This document shows, piece after piece, positions 1-8,319 of a stretch of 64,000 nucleotides of DNA. Origin of the DNA: JALZOC01 sp038320555 (GTDB lineage Bacteria > Acidobacteriota > Vicinamibacteria > Vicinamibacterales > 2-12-FULL-66-21); the NCBI GenBank assembly GCA_038320555.1, contig JBBQEJ010000003.1:23572-87571 (forward strand), written 5' to 3'. The number at the start of each line of letters is the position of its first letter. Position 1 is the first letter of the stretch. Both the position numbers and the translations under genes were made by a program. The notes beneath the pieces were generated by a model. That model did not search any database. It saw nothing but the letters and a program-made list of their open reading frames with translations, and was not told the DNA's origin.

Positions 1-300
1 GCGGCAGATCGCCAGGACCGGGAGGTCCGCTTCCAACGCGCGCCGCGCGAGATCGATTTCGAATTCGTCGCGTCCCGGCTCCGCGTCGTGGACGCTCGGG
101 TGCCGCTCCTGGCCGTAGAAGGCCGGATCGACGTCGCCGCCGCCCGTGAGCAGGACGCCGTCAATCGTATCAATCACAGCGCGCGGGCTCTCGCTCACCT
201 CGAGCACGCGAGCACGCGCACCCGAGCGTTCCACCGACGCGAGGTAGTCGTCCAGGCGGCTGCAGCGGGTCACGCCGATGACTGGTTGCCGTTCGCTCAT
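1..300 (-). CDS. Peptidase C26 / gamma-glutamyl-GABA hydrolase-like amidotransferase, N-terminal part
   Basis: The window edge cuts this gene: 100 codons run from an ATG at 300 with no stop. The protein opens SERQPVIGVT, has a glycine-rich DGVLLTGGGDVDP segment (residues 47-59), and ends in LAICR, where Cys99 would be the nucleophile of a class I glutamine amidotransferase fold. That order matches the PuuD-like C26 hydrolases, which cleave gamma-glutamyl amides in the cytoplasm. The catalytic His and Glu lie outside the window, so activity cannot be judged. It starts 5 bp after the argS stop on the same strand, so it is probably the third gene of a mobA-argS-C26 operon. Confidence 0.8.
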   Translation of the reverse strand, partial: MSERQPVIGVTRCSRLDDYLASVERSGARARVLEVSESPRAVIDTIDGVLLTGGGDVDPAFYGQERHPSVHDAEPGRDEFEIDLARRALEADLPVLAICR

Positions 301-305
301 ACGCC

Positions 306-2333
306 TTACATCTTATTTGGCACGCTGCATCCCATCAGGTCCAGTGCGCGCGCGAGTTGCGCACTGTAGTACGCGACGGCGGCGGCGCGCCAGGTCCGCG
401 CGTCCTCGCGCTCTTCGTTGAGGATTGAGTACTTGTGATAGAAGCCGTTGAACGACTGCGCGAGACCGAAGGCGTACTTCGCCAGCACCGAGAGCTCGAG
501 CGTGCGCACGGCCTGCTCGACGACCTCGTCCAGACGCGCCGCCTCGAACACGAGCCCCCAAAGATCGTGCGCTTCTTCGTCGTCGGCCGTGAGCACGGTC
601 TCGGATGCTGACGCCACCGCCGACACGACGGCAGCCTGGTCGAGGCCGTGACGTTCCTTCAGCTTATTGAAGATGTTGTTGGCGCGCACGACCGCGTACT
701 GGAGATACGGGCCGCTCTCGCCCTCGAAGCTCAAGGCCTCGTCGATGTCGAAAACGATGATCTTGCCGCGCGAAAACTTCACCATGAAATAACGGACAGC
801 AGCGATCGCGATTGTCTCCGCAATCTGCTGCACCTGTTCCGCGGGCAGGTCCGTGTTTCGTTTGGATACTTCTGTGGCGGCCTTTTCCGTCAACCGATCC
901 AGGAGATCGTCGGCCTTGACGCCCAGGCCTTTGCGTCCTGAAACCTCCACGAACGGCCGGTCCGCTCCCTCGCTCGCGTCGTACCCCAGCTCGCGCGCTG
1001 TGACGTGCGAGAGGGCCACCATTTCGTACGAATAATGGACTGAATGCGCGGCTTGTTCCTGGTAGCCGAGCACCGCGAGCGCCTGCTTCACGAGCTTCTG
1101 CAGATACGACTGCCGGGTGTCGATGACGTTGCAGACCCATGCCGCCCGGCCAAACGGCGGCGCGCCAGGCGTTCCCGCCGCGGGATCTGACGTCGTCGAC
1201 CACAGGCGCGACGGACGCTCCTCGAAGATCCGGTAGTAGAAGTCCTTGCCGAGCAGGCCGAACTTCCACAGCTGGTACGCCATGTCCTTGCCGACGTAGG
1301 TGACCGTGCCGTCAGAACGCACGATCACTTTCTCGCGCCGCTCCTCTTCAGACTCCTCATCCACCGGGGCGGGCGGTACTGAGGAATCGTCCTGGGGCGC
1401 GCCGTCCGCGGCGTCGTCGTCGATCCGCATGACCCAGCAGCCCTTGAGCTTGCCCTCGGTCTGCAGGAACACGGCCCCTATCTTCTTCAGGAATTCGAAC
1501 GCATGCGTCCAGAAATGCAGGCGCAGGATGTCTCCCTCCCAGGTCAGGAGGTCGTAGCCGATGTTCATGCGACGCATGGTCTTCAGATGCGCGCGGACGA
1601 TGCGATCGGCGATGAAGCGCGCGAGGGCAGCGGTGTCGTTGTCACCCTGCTCGATGTCGTGGAGCGCCCTCGTGCGGATCTTCAACCGCTCCTTGTCCCC
1701 CTCGTACCACTCGGTGACACGCGCGTATAAGTCCCAGCAGTGGTAATCGAAGCGGCCGGCGTCGGCGATTGCGCGGACCTCGTCGAGCGTCTTGCGCTCG
1801 AGCTCGCGGAAGCCGACCGCGACGTCGGCAACCTGCACACCTGTGTCGTCGATGTAGTTCTGGATCTCGACTTCGCGGCCGAGAAACCGGAGCAGGCGCC
1901 CGAACGCATCGCCGAGCGCGGCGTTTCGCAAGTGCCCGATGTGCGCCGCCTTGTTCGGGTTGATGGCCGTGTGCTCCACGATGGCCTTGCCCTCCGACGA
2001 GACGGCCGGGGGCGTCCCGCGAAGCCACTGCCTCACAAAGGCCGGTCGATCGAGAAAGAAATTGACGTACCCGTTTGGCGCCGCGTCGATTCGTGAAAAG
2101 CCCTCGATCGTGCCGAGCGCGGCCGCGATTTCCTGAGCGATGGCGCGCGGGGGTTTGCGGAGCCGGCGGGCCAGCTCGAACGCGAGCGGCACGGCCAGGT
2201 CCCCGAGCGCCCGCCGCGGGGCGGGCTCAACCGGAATCGCCGCCAGAACGGGATCGCTGGCCGGGATGTTGTAGAGGCGGCCGACGGCTTCTGCAATGCG
2301 GGCGCGGACCAGTCTGTGAATCGGAAGAATCAT
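306..2333 (-). CDS. argS: Arginyl-tRNA synthetase
   Basis: Class I ArgRS, charging tRNA-Arg with arginine in the cytoplasm. The N-terminal ~110 residues look like the Add-1 tRNA-binding domain. The catalytic core follows with the signature AAHIGHLRNA (HIGH at residues 131-134), and the C-terminal helical anticodon-binding domain ends in a DALR-like RALDLMG segment. At 675 aa it is longer than the usual 550-600. Extra length sits around an acidic, proline-containing insert in the middle of the protein (DDDAADGAPQDD to EESEEERREK). The ATG start overlaps the stop of the mobA-like gene by 4 bp, showing translational coupling. Confidence 0.95.
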   Translation of the reverse strand: MILPIHRLVRARIAEAVGRLYNIPASDPVLAAIPVEPAPRRALGDLAVPLAFELARRLRKPPRAIAQEIAAALGTIEGFSRIDAAPNGYVNFFLDRPAFVRQWLRGTPPAVSSEGKAIVEHTAINPNKAAHIGHLRNAALGDAFGRLLRFLGREVEIQNYIDDTGVQVADVAVGFRELERKTLDEVRAIADAGRFDYHCWDLYARVTEWYEGDKERLKIRTRALHDIEQGDNDTAALARFIADRIVRAHLKTMRRMNIGYDLLTWEGDILRLHFWTHAFEFLKKIGAVFLQTEGKLKGCWVMRIDDDAADGAPQDDSSVPPAPVDEESEEERREKVIVRSDGTVTYVGKDMAYQLWKFGLLGKDFYYRIFEERPSRLWSTTSDPAAGTPGAPPFGRAAWVCNVIDTRQSYLQKLVKQALAVLGYQEQAAHSVHYSYEMVALSHVTARELGYDASEGADRPFVEVSGRKGLGVKADDLLDRLTEKAATEVSKRNTDLPAEQVQQIAETIAIAAVRYFMVKFSRGKIIVFDIDEALSFEGESGPYLQYAVVRANNIFNKLKERHGLDQAAVVSAVASASETVLTADDEEAHDLWGLVFEAARLDEVVEQAVRTLELSVLAKYAFGLAQSFNGFYHKYSILNEEREDARTWRAAAVAYYSAQLARALDLMGCSVPNKM

Positions 2334-2974
2334 GAATCAGCGTCCGTCATGGGGCGGGTTCGTCCAGTCGTGATACGATCTTGCGTCGATTCCGGCTTCC
2401 ATTCACTCAACCCCTTGGCGCGCTCGTAATCATGCGGCGTGTTGACGTTCACGAAGGTCAGATCATTGCCCACGCCGATCTCGGCGACACGCAGGCCGGC
2501 TGGCAACGTCGCCGCTTCGTACTCGCGCCGTGTGAGGCGCGCGTGAATGTCTCCTTCGCAGGCGCGCGAGTAAATCGCGCACAGCGGCTCGTACCCGCAT
2601 TCACTTCGCGGAATGACGAGGTCGGCATCCTCCACCGCAGCCAGGCGCAGCAGAAACGCGCTGGACAGAAAAGGCATATCGCAGGCGACGACCAGCGTGC
2701 GATCGCATGGCGAGCACCTGATGGCTGTGTAGATGCCCCCAAGCGGACCCGCACCCGCTATCTCATCGGGAACGACACGAAGGCCCCGCGCGTCCCAGGC
2801 CGGATCTTCACGCCCGACCACGAACACGTCGGTTGCGAGCGCGCGCAGCACCTCGAGCTGACGATCGATGATCGCCGCGCTCCCGATGGGGAGCGTGCCT
2901 TTGTTTACGCCGCCGAGACGGCTTGCGCGGCCGCCGGCCAGGATCGCCGCCGCCAGCGCGGGCCCGTTCGTCAT
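2330..2974 (-). CDS. mobA: Molybdenum cofactor guanylyltransferase-like nucleotidyltransferase
   Basis: A 214-residue protein of the MobA/MobA-like NTP-transferase family, which attaches GMP to molybdopterin. After the chosen ATG it shows AAAILAGGRASRLGGVNKG, the nucleotide-binding loop of this family, then GAGPLGGIYTAI and VVACDMPFL, the conserved DMP metal-binding motif, and ends with FVNVNTPHDYE, also typical. The ATG at 2974 puts the Rossmann-like first strand about ten residues in, as expected. The stop overlaps the argS start by 4 bp. No other molybdenum genes are in view, so MobA is preferred over other small nucleotidyltransferases by sequence alone. Confidence 0.8.
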   Translation of the reverse strand: MTNGPALAAAILAGGRASRLGGVNKGTLPIGSAAIIDRQLEVLRALATDVFVVGREDPAWDARGLRVVPDEIAGAGPLGGIYTAIRCSPCDRTLVVACDMPFLSSAFLLRLAAVEDADLVIPRSECGYEPLCAIYSRACEGDIHARLTRREYEAATLPAGLRVAEIGVGNDLTFVNVNTPHDYERAKGLSEWKPESTQDRITTGRTRPMTDADS

Positions 2975-3048
2975 GTCCAGACCGACAAGAGTATCAAACC
3001 TCGCGTGCACCCGATCCGGCCGCGTGTGCCGCCATGTAGGATGTGGCG

Positions 3049-3648
3049 ATGAGCGAGCCACGCATCGGACGGGTGCTCGTGGCCAGCCTGCACCAGGCGA
3101 TTGCCGAACTGCTCCCGAACAGGCTGGAGTTCTACGAGAACTGGCTGAACGTGTCGGGCCTGCGGCAGGGCACGATTGGCCTGGCGCCGTTATTTGCCGT
3201 GCTGAGCTTTCTGCGAACAGAAGGCGAGGCGTACAATTCAATCACGTCGCGCGCCGGTGAATACGCGGCGGATTGGACCGTCAACAATCTGGCGCCTCTC
3301 GAGCGCCGCGTGATCGGGGCGCTGCCCGCGCGGCTGCGCGCGCGCGCAGCCCTTCGCACCGCGCGTGCGCTCGTGCGCGACACCTATCCCGGATCCCGGG
3401 CGATCGTCCGTTTGAGGCGAGGCACCGCGTCGGTCGATCTTCGCGGGTCGTTGTTCTGCGAAGTACGGGAGGCGTCTATTCTTCCATTGTGCGGATTCTA
3501 TGCCTCGGCCATCGCGCGCGTTCTGCACCTGTTCGCCCTTCGCGCCGACGCGCACGTGAACGAGTGCCGGGCTGGCGGCGCACGCAAGGGCTGCCTGCTG
3601 TCGGTGGTGGTCACCGCCGCACGTGTCGACGAGCCGGCTCCTGCCTGA
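3049..3648 (+). CDS. Hypothetical protein with V4R-like C-terminus
   Basis: Two in-frame starts exist, GTG 3043 and ATG 3049; I chose the ATG, giving 199 residues. I do not recognise a characterised family. The C-terminal half (RGSLFCEVRE, LPLCGFYASAIARVL, VNECRAGGARKGCLL) has the spacing of the V4R / 4-vinyl-reductase small-molecule-binding domain, with paired cysteines near the end. This is a weak resemblance, not an assignment. It is soluble, with no signal peptide. It is divergent from mobA, with only about 74 bp between the two start codons. Its TGA overlaps the ATG of the following TPR gene by one base, so the two are coupled. Confidence 0.7.
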   Translation: MSEPRIGRVLVASLHQAIAELLPNRLEFYENWLNVSGLRQGTIGLAPLFAVLSFLRTEGEAYNSITSRAGEYAADWTVNNLAPLERRVIGALPARLRARAALRTARALVRDTYPGSRAIVRLRRGTASVDLRGSLFCEVREASILPLCGFYASAIARVLHLFALRADAHVNECRAGGARKGCLLSVVVTAARVDEPAPA

Positions 3649-5282
3649 TGACGCACATCCTTGCCGTTGCGGCCACACTGGTGCTCCTCGCGCCGCCGCC
3701 GGTGGCCGCACAGGCTGCTACCGGCAGCCGGATACTCGTGGTCCCCTTCGAAAACATCCAGCACGAGCCGCGATTGCACTGGCTGTCGGAGGCCTCTGCC
3801 GTGCTGCTCGCCGACCAGTTGAATGCCCGCGGTCTGGGAGCGATCGCTCGTGATGAACGCGTGCGCGCCTTCGAGCAACTGCATCTGCCGCTGACAGCGT
3901 CGCTCAGCCATGCGACGGTGATCAAGGTGGGACATCTCGTCGGCGCGACGGAGGTGATCGTCGGAACCCTCAGGCTCGAGGCGGACAACCTCAAGGTCGA
4001 GGCCCACAGCATCCGGATCGACGTGGGACGGTTGCAGCCTGATGTGTCCGAGCGCGCGCCCCTCACTGGCTTGTTCGCAATCTTCGATCGGCTTGCGGGA
4101 CGGCTTGCTCCCGATGCGCGCGTCATCGCGGGGTACGGCGGCACACGCCCGCCCCTCGACGCCTTCGAGAATTACGTGAAAGGCCTGATCGCGGAGAGCC
4201 CGGCTGTCCAGGTCAACTTTCTGGAAACAGCGGCCAAGATGTTTCCGCGGTACGACCGGGCGGAGCTCGCACTCTGGTCTGTGCGGACCGATCAGGACGA
4301 TTACGGCGCCGCACTGGCTGCCGCCCGTGCGGTTCCGCCCGGATCGCCGCTGGCACGCCGCGCCCGCTTTCTTTCCGGCGTGTCGCTCGTCGAGTTGAAG
4401 CGCGATGACGAGGCGTTCGACGAGTTCAAAGCGCTGGTCCAGGACGCGCCCGCCCCGGGCACCGCCGCCCGTAATCCGGGCATGGCGGCGGCTTTGAACA
4501 ATCTCGGCATCGTGCAGATCCGTCGTGGGTCGACGCCGCAGGCAGGCACGGCGACGTTTTACCTGACGAAGGCAGCCGAGGCCGATCCGGGAGATGCCGA
4601 CTACCTGTTCAATCTGGGTTATGCCTATCTGCTGGAGGGCAACGCACAGGCGGCGATTTACTGGCTGCGCGAAGCTCTTCGGCGGGATCCGGCGGACCCC
4701 GACGCGCATTACGTGCTCGCGGCTGCGCTTCTGGGATCCGGCAGCGGCGTGGAGGCGGCACGCGAGAAGGCGCTCGCGCGGCAGCTGTCCTCCAGGTACG
4801 AGGAGCTCGAGCGGCGGGCGGCTGCCGATAAGCTGCCCGTTCCGAAAGGTCTCGAGCGGATGCGTATCGATCCGGACACGCCAAGCGGCCTGAGCCCCGA
4901 GCAGACGATCGTCAACTCCGCGCAGCGCGATCAGCGCGAGCTTGCGACATTCCATCTGGAGCGCGGACGCCGTCTGTACGAGCGCGAGGCCGACAGCGAG
5001 GCGATGGTGGAGCTCCGGCGCGCCGTGTATCTCTCGCCGTACGAAGCGCAGGCTCACTTGCTGATCGGGCGGATCCACCTCCGGGCGGGCCGCCCGCAGG
5101 AAGCGGTCAATGCGCTCAAGATTTCGATCTGGAGCGAGGACACCGCCGCGGCGCGCGTCGCCCTTGCGCAGGCGTACCTCAAGCTCCAGAATAGCGGCGC
5201 CGCCCGGACAGAATTGGAGCGCGCGCTGGTGCTCGATCCGGCCTCCACCGACGCGAAACGGATGCTCGCGGAGATCAAATAA
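3648..5282 (+). CDS. Secreted TPR-repeat protein
   Basis: 544 residues. The first ~22 form a signal peptide (THILAVAATLVLLAPPPVAAQA), so it is exported to the periplasm or outer membrane. An N-terminal alpha/beta domain beginning RILVVPFENI resembles the TolB-N/FlgO-like domains found in front of acidobacterial TPR proteins. From about residue 260 the chain is helical, with tetratricopeptide repeats such as ADYLFNLGYAYLLEGNAQAA and AQAHLLIGRIHLRAGRPQEA. These repeats bind proteins, so a scaffold role is likely; no catalytic motif is seen. The start overlaps the preceding stop by one base (TGATG). Partner and pathway are unknown. Confidence 0.85.
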   Translation: MTHILAVAATLVLLAPPPVAAQAATGSRILVVPFENIQHEPRLHWLSEASAVLLADQLNARGLGAIARDERVRAFEQLHLPLTASLSHATVIKVGHLVGATEVIVGTLRLEADNLKVEAHSIRIDVGRLQPDVSERAPLTGLFAIFDRLAGRLAPDARVIAGYGGTRPPLDAFENYVKGLIAESPAVQVNFLETAAKMFPRYDRAELALWSVRTDQDDYGAALAAARAVPPGSPLARRARFLSGVSLVELKRDDEAFDEFKALVQDAPAPGTAARNPGMAAALNNLGIVQIRRGSTPQAGTATFYLTKAAEADPGDADYLFNLGYAYLLEGNAQAAIYWLREALRRDPADPDAHYVLAAALLGSGSGVEAAREKALARQLSSRYEELERRAAADKLPVPKGLERMRIDPDTPSGLSPEQTIVNSAQRDQRELATFHLERGRRLYEREADSEAMVELRRAVYLSPYEAQAHLLIGRIHLRAGRPQEAVNALKISIWSEDTAAARVALAQAYLKLQNSGAARTELERALVLDPASTDAKRMLAEIK

Positions 5283-5340
5283 GACCACGAGGCCGCCTGA
5301 TCCCAGAGGACAATGGGAGCACGGAGTTCAGGAGGCCACT

Positions 5341-6654
5341 ATGCGAGGTTCCCTCGGTATCGCCCTGGCCGGCGCGTTTCTCGCACTATCTGCGGTGTAC
5401 GGCCAGGCCCCCCCGGCCGTCTACACCGCCGAGATTGACGGAATCATTCACCCGGTCGCCGCCGCATACGTGCGTGAAGTGATTGCAAAGGCAGATGCCG
5501 CCGGCGCGGCCTTGGTCGTGCTCACGCTTCGCACGCCCGGTGGCCTGGTGGACTCCACCCGCGACATCAACAACGCGATCATCCACGCGAAGACGCCGGT
5601 GGCCGTATGGGTCGGCCCGTCGGGCAACCGCGCCGCGTCGGCGGGGTTCCTGATCACGATGGCTGCCGACATCGCGGCGATGGCGCCGGGCACGCATATC
5701 GGCGCCGCGCATCCTGTCGCCGGCAACGGCGAAAAGATCGACGACACGATGGCGAAGAAAATGGCGTCCGACGTCGCGGCGTACGCGCGTACCCTGGCGA
5801 CCGAGCGGAAGCGAAACGTCTCGCTCGTCGAGCAGGCCGTGCTCGAGAGCCGCTCCTTTACCGAGCGGGAGGCGTTGGCCGCGGCTCCGCCGCTCATAGA
5901 CCTTGTCGCCAACGACGTCCCGGACCTCGTGCGCAAACTTGACGGACGGACGATCACTCGCTTCGACGGCGCCACGCAGACGCTCCATACCGCCTCGGCG
6001 ACGACCACGAACGTCGCGATGACGTGGCAGCAACGGGTGCTGAGCGCGATCGCGCATCCGCAGATCGCGTACCTCCTGCTGACGCTGGGGACGCTTGGGC
6101 TGACAATCGAGCTGTGGAGTCCCGGCGCAGTCATGCCGGGCGTGGCGGGCGGCATCTGCCTGCTGCTGGCATTTTTCGCGTTCCAGGTCCTGCCCGTGAA
6201 CTATGCCGGGATTCTGTTGATCCTGTTCGGCCTTGCATTGCTGGTGCTCGAGGTGAAGGTCGCGAGCTTCGGCTTGCTCGCCGTCGGCGGGATCATCTCG
6301 CTCTTCCTGGGCTCGTTGATGCTCATTGACTCGCCCTTGCCCGAATTGCAGATCGGTCTCCGCTTCATCGTGCCGGTCACGCTGGGTATTTCAGGGATTC
6401 TGCTGTTTCTTGTCACGCTGGCGGTTAACGCGCAGCGTGCGCGCCCGGTCACGGGAGCATCCGCCATGCTCGACGAGATTGCCCATGCCCTTACCCCGAT
6501 CGAGCCCGGTGCCACGGGCAGCGTTCGCACGCACGGTGAGATCTGGACCGCGACAGCCGACGAGCCCATCGAAGCAGGCAGCCCCGTCCGCGTCACCGCG
6601 GTCAATGGATTGCTTCTGCGCGTTACGCCCGCCTCGAAGCGAATCGAAACCTGA
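5341..6654 (+). CDS. NfeD-type membrane-bound serine protease (ClpP class)
   Basis: 437 residues. A signal peptide (1-22) is followed by a ClpP/crotonase-fold protease domain to about 225, then four or five membrane segments (about 240-365) and a C-terminal OB-fold-like NfeD domain. Ser100 in NRAASAGFLI and a lysine in DTMAKKMASD near 139-140 match the Ser-Lys dyad of archaeal PH1510. The start ATG has a GGAGG about 6 bp upstream. The slipin gene follows after 220 bp, and NfeD/slipin pairs are a conserved partnership in membrane quality control: in the PH1510/PH1511 system the protease cleaves the hydrophobic C-terminus of the stomatin-like protein. Confidence 0.9.
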   Translation: MRGSLGIALAGAFLALSAVYGQAPPAVYTAEIDGIIHPVAAAYVREVIAKADAAGAALVVLTLRTPGGLVDSTRDINNAIIHAKTPVAVWVGPSGNRAASAGFLITMAADIAAMAPGTHIGAAHPVAGNGEKIDDTMAKKMASDVAAYARTLATERKRNVSLVEQAVLESRSFTEREALAAAPPLIDLVANDVPDLVRKLDGRTITRFDGATQTLHTASATTTNVAMTWQQRVLSAIAHPQIAYLLLTLGTLGLTIELWSPGAVMPGVAGGICLLLAFFAFQVLPVNYAGILLILFGLALLVLEVKVASFGLLAVGGIISLFLGSLMLIDSPLPELQIGLRFIVPVTLGISGILLFLVTLAVNAQRARPVTGASAMLDEIAHALTPIEPGATGSVRTHGEIWTATADEPIEAGSPVRVTAVNGLLLRVTPASKRIET

Positions 6655-6714
6655 CGACGCGCGCCGCCGATCGCTCGCCGCAGTGGAGTTGGACGGAGGC
6701 GACGGAGACGAATT

Positions 6715-6786
6715 CACCACAGAGGTAGCAGAGAAAACAGAGAAATTCCGCTTTTATTCTCTGCTAGCTCCGCGGACTCTGTGGTG
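6715..6786. repeat. Intergenic inverted repeat (CACCACAGAG word)
   Basis: Between nfeD and the slipin gene, CACCACAGAG (6715-6724) pairs perfectly with CTCTGTGGTG (6777-6786). Inside it TAGCAGAGAA (6726-6735) pairs with TTCTCTGCTA (6757-6766). CAGAG is repeated on each side. It is far longer than a terminator, has no T-run, and is of the same style as the other gap repeats in this window. Confidence 0.85.
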
Positions 6787-6877
6787 GGATCCGCCGTTGA
6801 CTCTGTTCTCAGTCGCGAGCCGCGAAGCGAGAGTCGGGAATCGTCAGTAACGTGTATGATGCCGCCGGAGGCATGCC

Positions 6878-7627
6878 GTGTCGATACCGATATTGATTGT
6901 CGCCGTTATCGTCGTCTTCTGGTTGCTCAACTCGATCAAGATCCTCAACGAATATGAACGTGCCGTGATCTTCCGGCTGGGAAAGCTCCTGGGGGCCCCC
7001 AAAGGGCCGGGGGTGATCCTCGTGTTCTGGCCGATTGACCGGATGGTGCGCGTCAGCCTTCGGACGATCGTCATGGACGTGCCGCCTCAGGATGTGATCA
7101 CGCGCGACAACGTGTCGGTGAAGGTCAACGCCGTCGTCTATTTCCGTGTGATGGATCCGCGGCGCGCGATTGTCGAGGTGGAAAGCTACCACTACGCGAC
7201 ATCGCAGCTCGCCCAGACGACGCTGCGAAGCGTGCTCGGACAGGTCGAGCTCGACGACCTGCTGTCGGAGCGCGAACGGCTGAACCAGCAGCTCCAGCAG
7301 ATCCTCGATCAACACACCGACCCGTGGGGGATCAAGGTCTCCTCGGTCGAAGTGAAACACGTCGACCTCCCCCCGGACATGCAGCGCGCGATGGCCAAGC
7401 AGGCGGAAGCCGAGCGCGAGAAGCGTGCTAAGATCATTCACGCGGCGGGAGAGTTGGAGGCATCCGAAAAGCTCGCGTCAGCGGCAACGGTCATGTCGGT
7501 CGAGCCCATGACGATTACGTTGCGGTATCTGCAGACGTTGACCGAGATTGCCTCGGAAAAGAACTCCACGATTATCTTTCCGCTGCCCATTGAGTTGATG
7601 AATCTCATCACACGGCCCAAGGCGTAA
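6878..7627 (+). CDS. Slipin / stomatin-like SPFH-domain protein
   Basis: 249 residues starting at GTG 6878, with CCGGAGG 8 bp upstream. An N-terminal membrane segment (PILIVAVIVVFWLLNSI) is followed by the SPFH/band-7 domain with the slipin signature YERAVIFRLGKLLGAPKGPG and, later, the coiled-coil-prone KQAEAEREKRAKI. These proteins oligomerise into membrane microdomain scaffolds. It lies next to the NfeD protease that is its usual partner. Its stop is 2 bp from the next start, so it is cotranscribed with the SPOR-domain gene. Confidence 0.93.
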   Translation: MSIPILIVAVIVVFWLLNSIKILNEYERAVIFRLGKLLGAPKGPGVILVFWPIDRMVRVSLRTIVMDVPPQDVITRDNVSVKVNAVVYFRVMDPRRAIVEVESYHYATSQLAQTTLRSVLGQVELDDLLSERERLNQQLQQILDQHTDPWGIKVSSVEVKHVDLPPDMQRAMAKQAEAEREKRAKIIHAAGELEASEKLASAATVMSVEPMTITLRYLQTLTEIASEKNSTIIFPLPIELMNLITRPKA

Positions 7628-7629
7628 GC

Positions 7630-8319
7630 GTGTCCGAGCTCTCACACGATACGGCGGACGACGGGTTTCACGAAATCCAGTTGAGCGGGAAGCAGCTTGT
7701 CTTCCTGTTCATCGTGACGACCACCGTCATCGTCGTCGTCTTTCTCTGTGGAGTGAAGGTCGGCCGCGGCGCGCGCGCGGCGCAGGGGGATGAGCCTGGG
7801 CCTGCGCCGGTCGCGACGGCGACACCCAATCCCCAACCGGTCCCGGACGCCGGGCCGCCGGCAGCCGAGCCGCCTGCTCCCGCCTCGGAGACGCCCGACG
7901 AGCTCAGCTATCATGGACGTCTGAAGGACGCGGCCGCCCCGGAGGATACCCTCAAGAAGCCAAAGGCTGAAGCGCCGCCGCAACCGAAACAAGAGCCGGC
8001 TTCGAAGCCGACATCGACATCGACAGCGTCCGCTCCGCGGCCGGCCCCGTCTGCTCCATCGGCCGGCGTCCCGGTCACCGGCCGCCCGGGCACATGGGCC
8101 GTCCAGGTGATTGCCACGCGCGATCGCGACATGGCGACCTCCATCGTCAAACGGCTCGTTGGCAAAGGGTACCCGGCGTTTCTCGTCGCCCCGCCCGGAG
8201 GCGCCGGCCCGGCGTACTTCAAGGTACACGTCGGCCGGTACAGCGATCGCGGTGAGGCCGAACAGGTGTCGTCCCGCATCAAGAAGGAAGAACAGTTCCA
8301 GTCCTGGATTACGCGCTAG
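7630..8319 (+). CDS. SPOR-domain inner-membrane protein
   Basis: 229 residues from GTG 7630. A short cytoplasmic head is followed by one membrane segment (LVFLFIVTTTVIVVVFLCGV, about residues 29-48), a proline/alanine-rich periplasmic linker (about 55-148) and a C-terminal SPOR domain (about 152-229, WAVQVIATRDRDMA to QSWITR). SPOR domains bind denuded septal peptidoglycan, so a role at the division site like FtsN or DedD is likely. It sits between the slipin gene and lnt, and lnt probably begins inside its last codons. Confidence 0.88.
   Translation: MSELSHDTADDGFHEIQLSGKQLVFLFIVTTTVIVVVFLCGVKVGRGARAAQGDEPGPAPVATATPNPQPVPDAGPPAAEPPAPASETPDELSYHGRLKDAAAPEDTLKKPKAEAPPQPKQEPASKPTSTSTASAPRPAPSAPSAGVPVTGRPGTWAVQVIATRDRDMATSIVKRLVGKGYPAFLVAPPGGAGPAYFKVHVGRYSDRGEAEQVSSRIKKEEQFQSWITR

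Noticed and set aside
3498..5288. 596-codon frame antisense to the TPR gene
   Set aside because: The plus strand encodes a signal peptide and recognisable TPR motifs; the antisense frame shows none.
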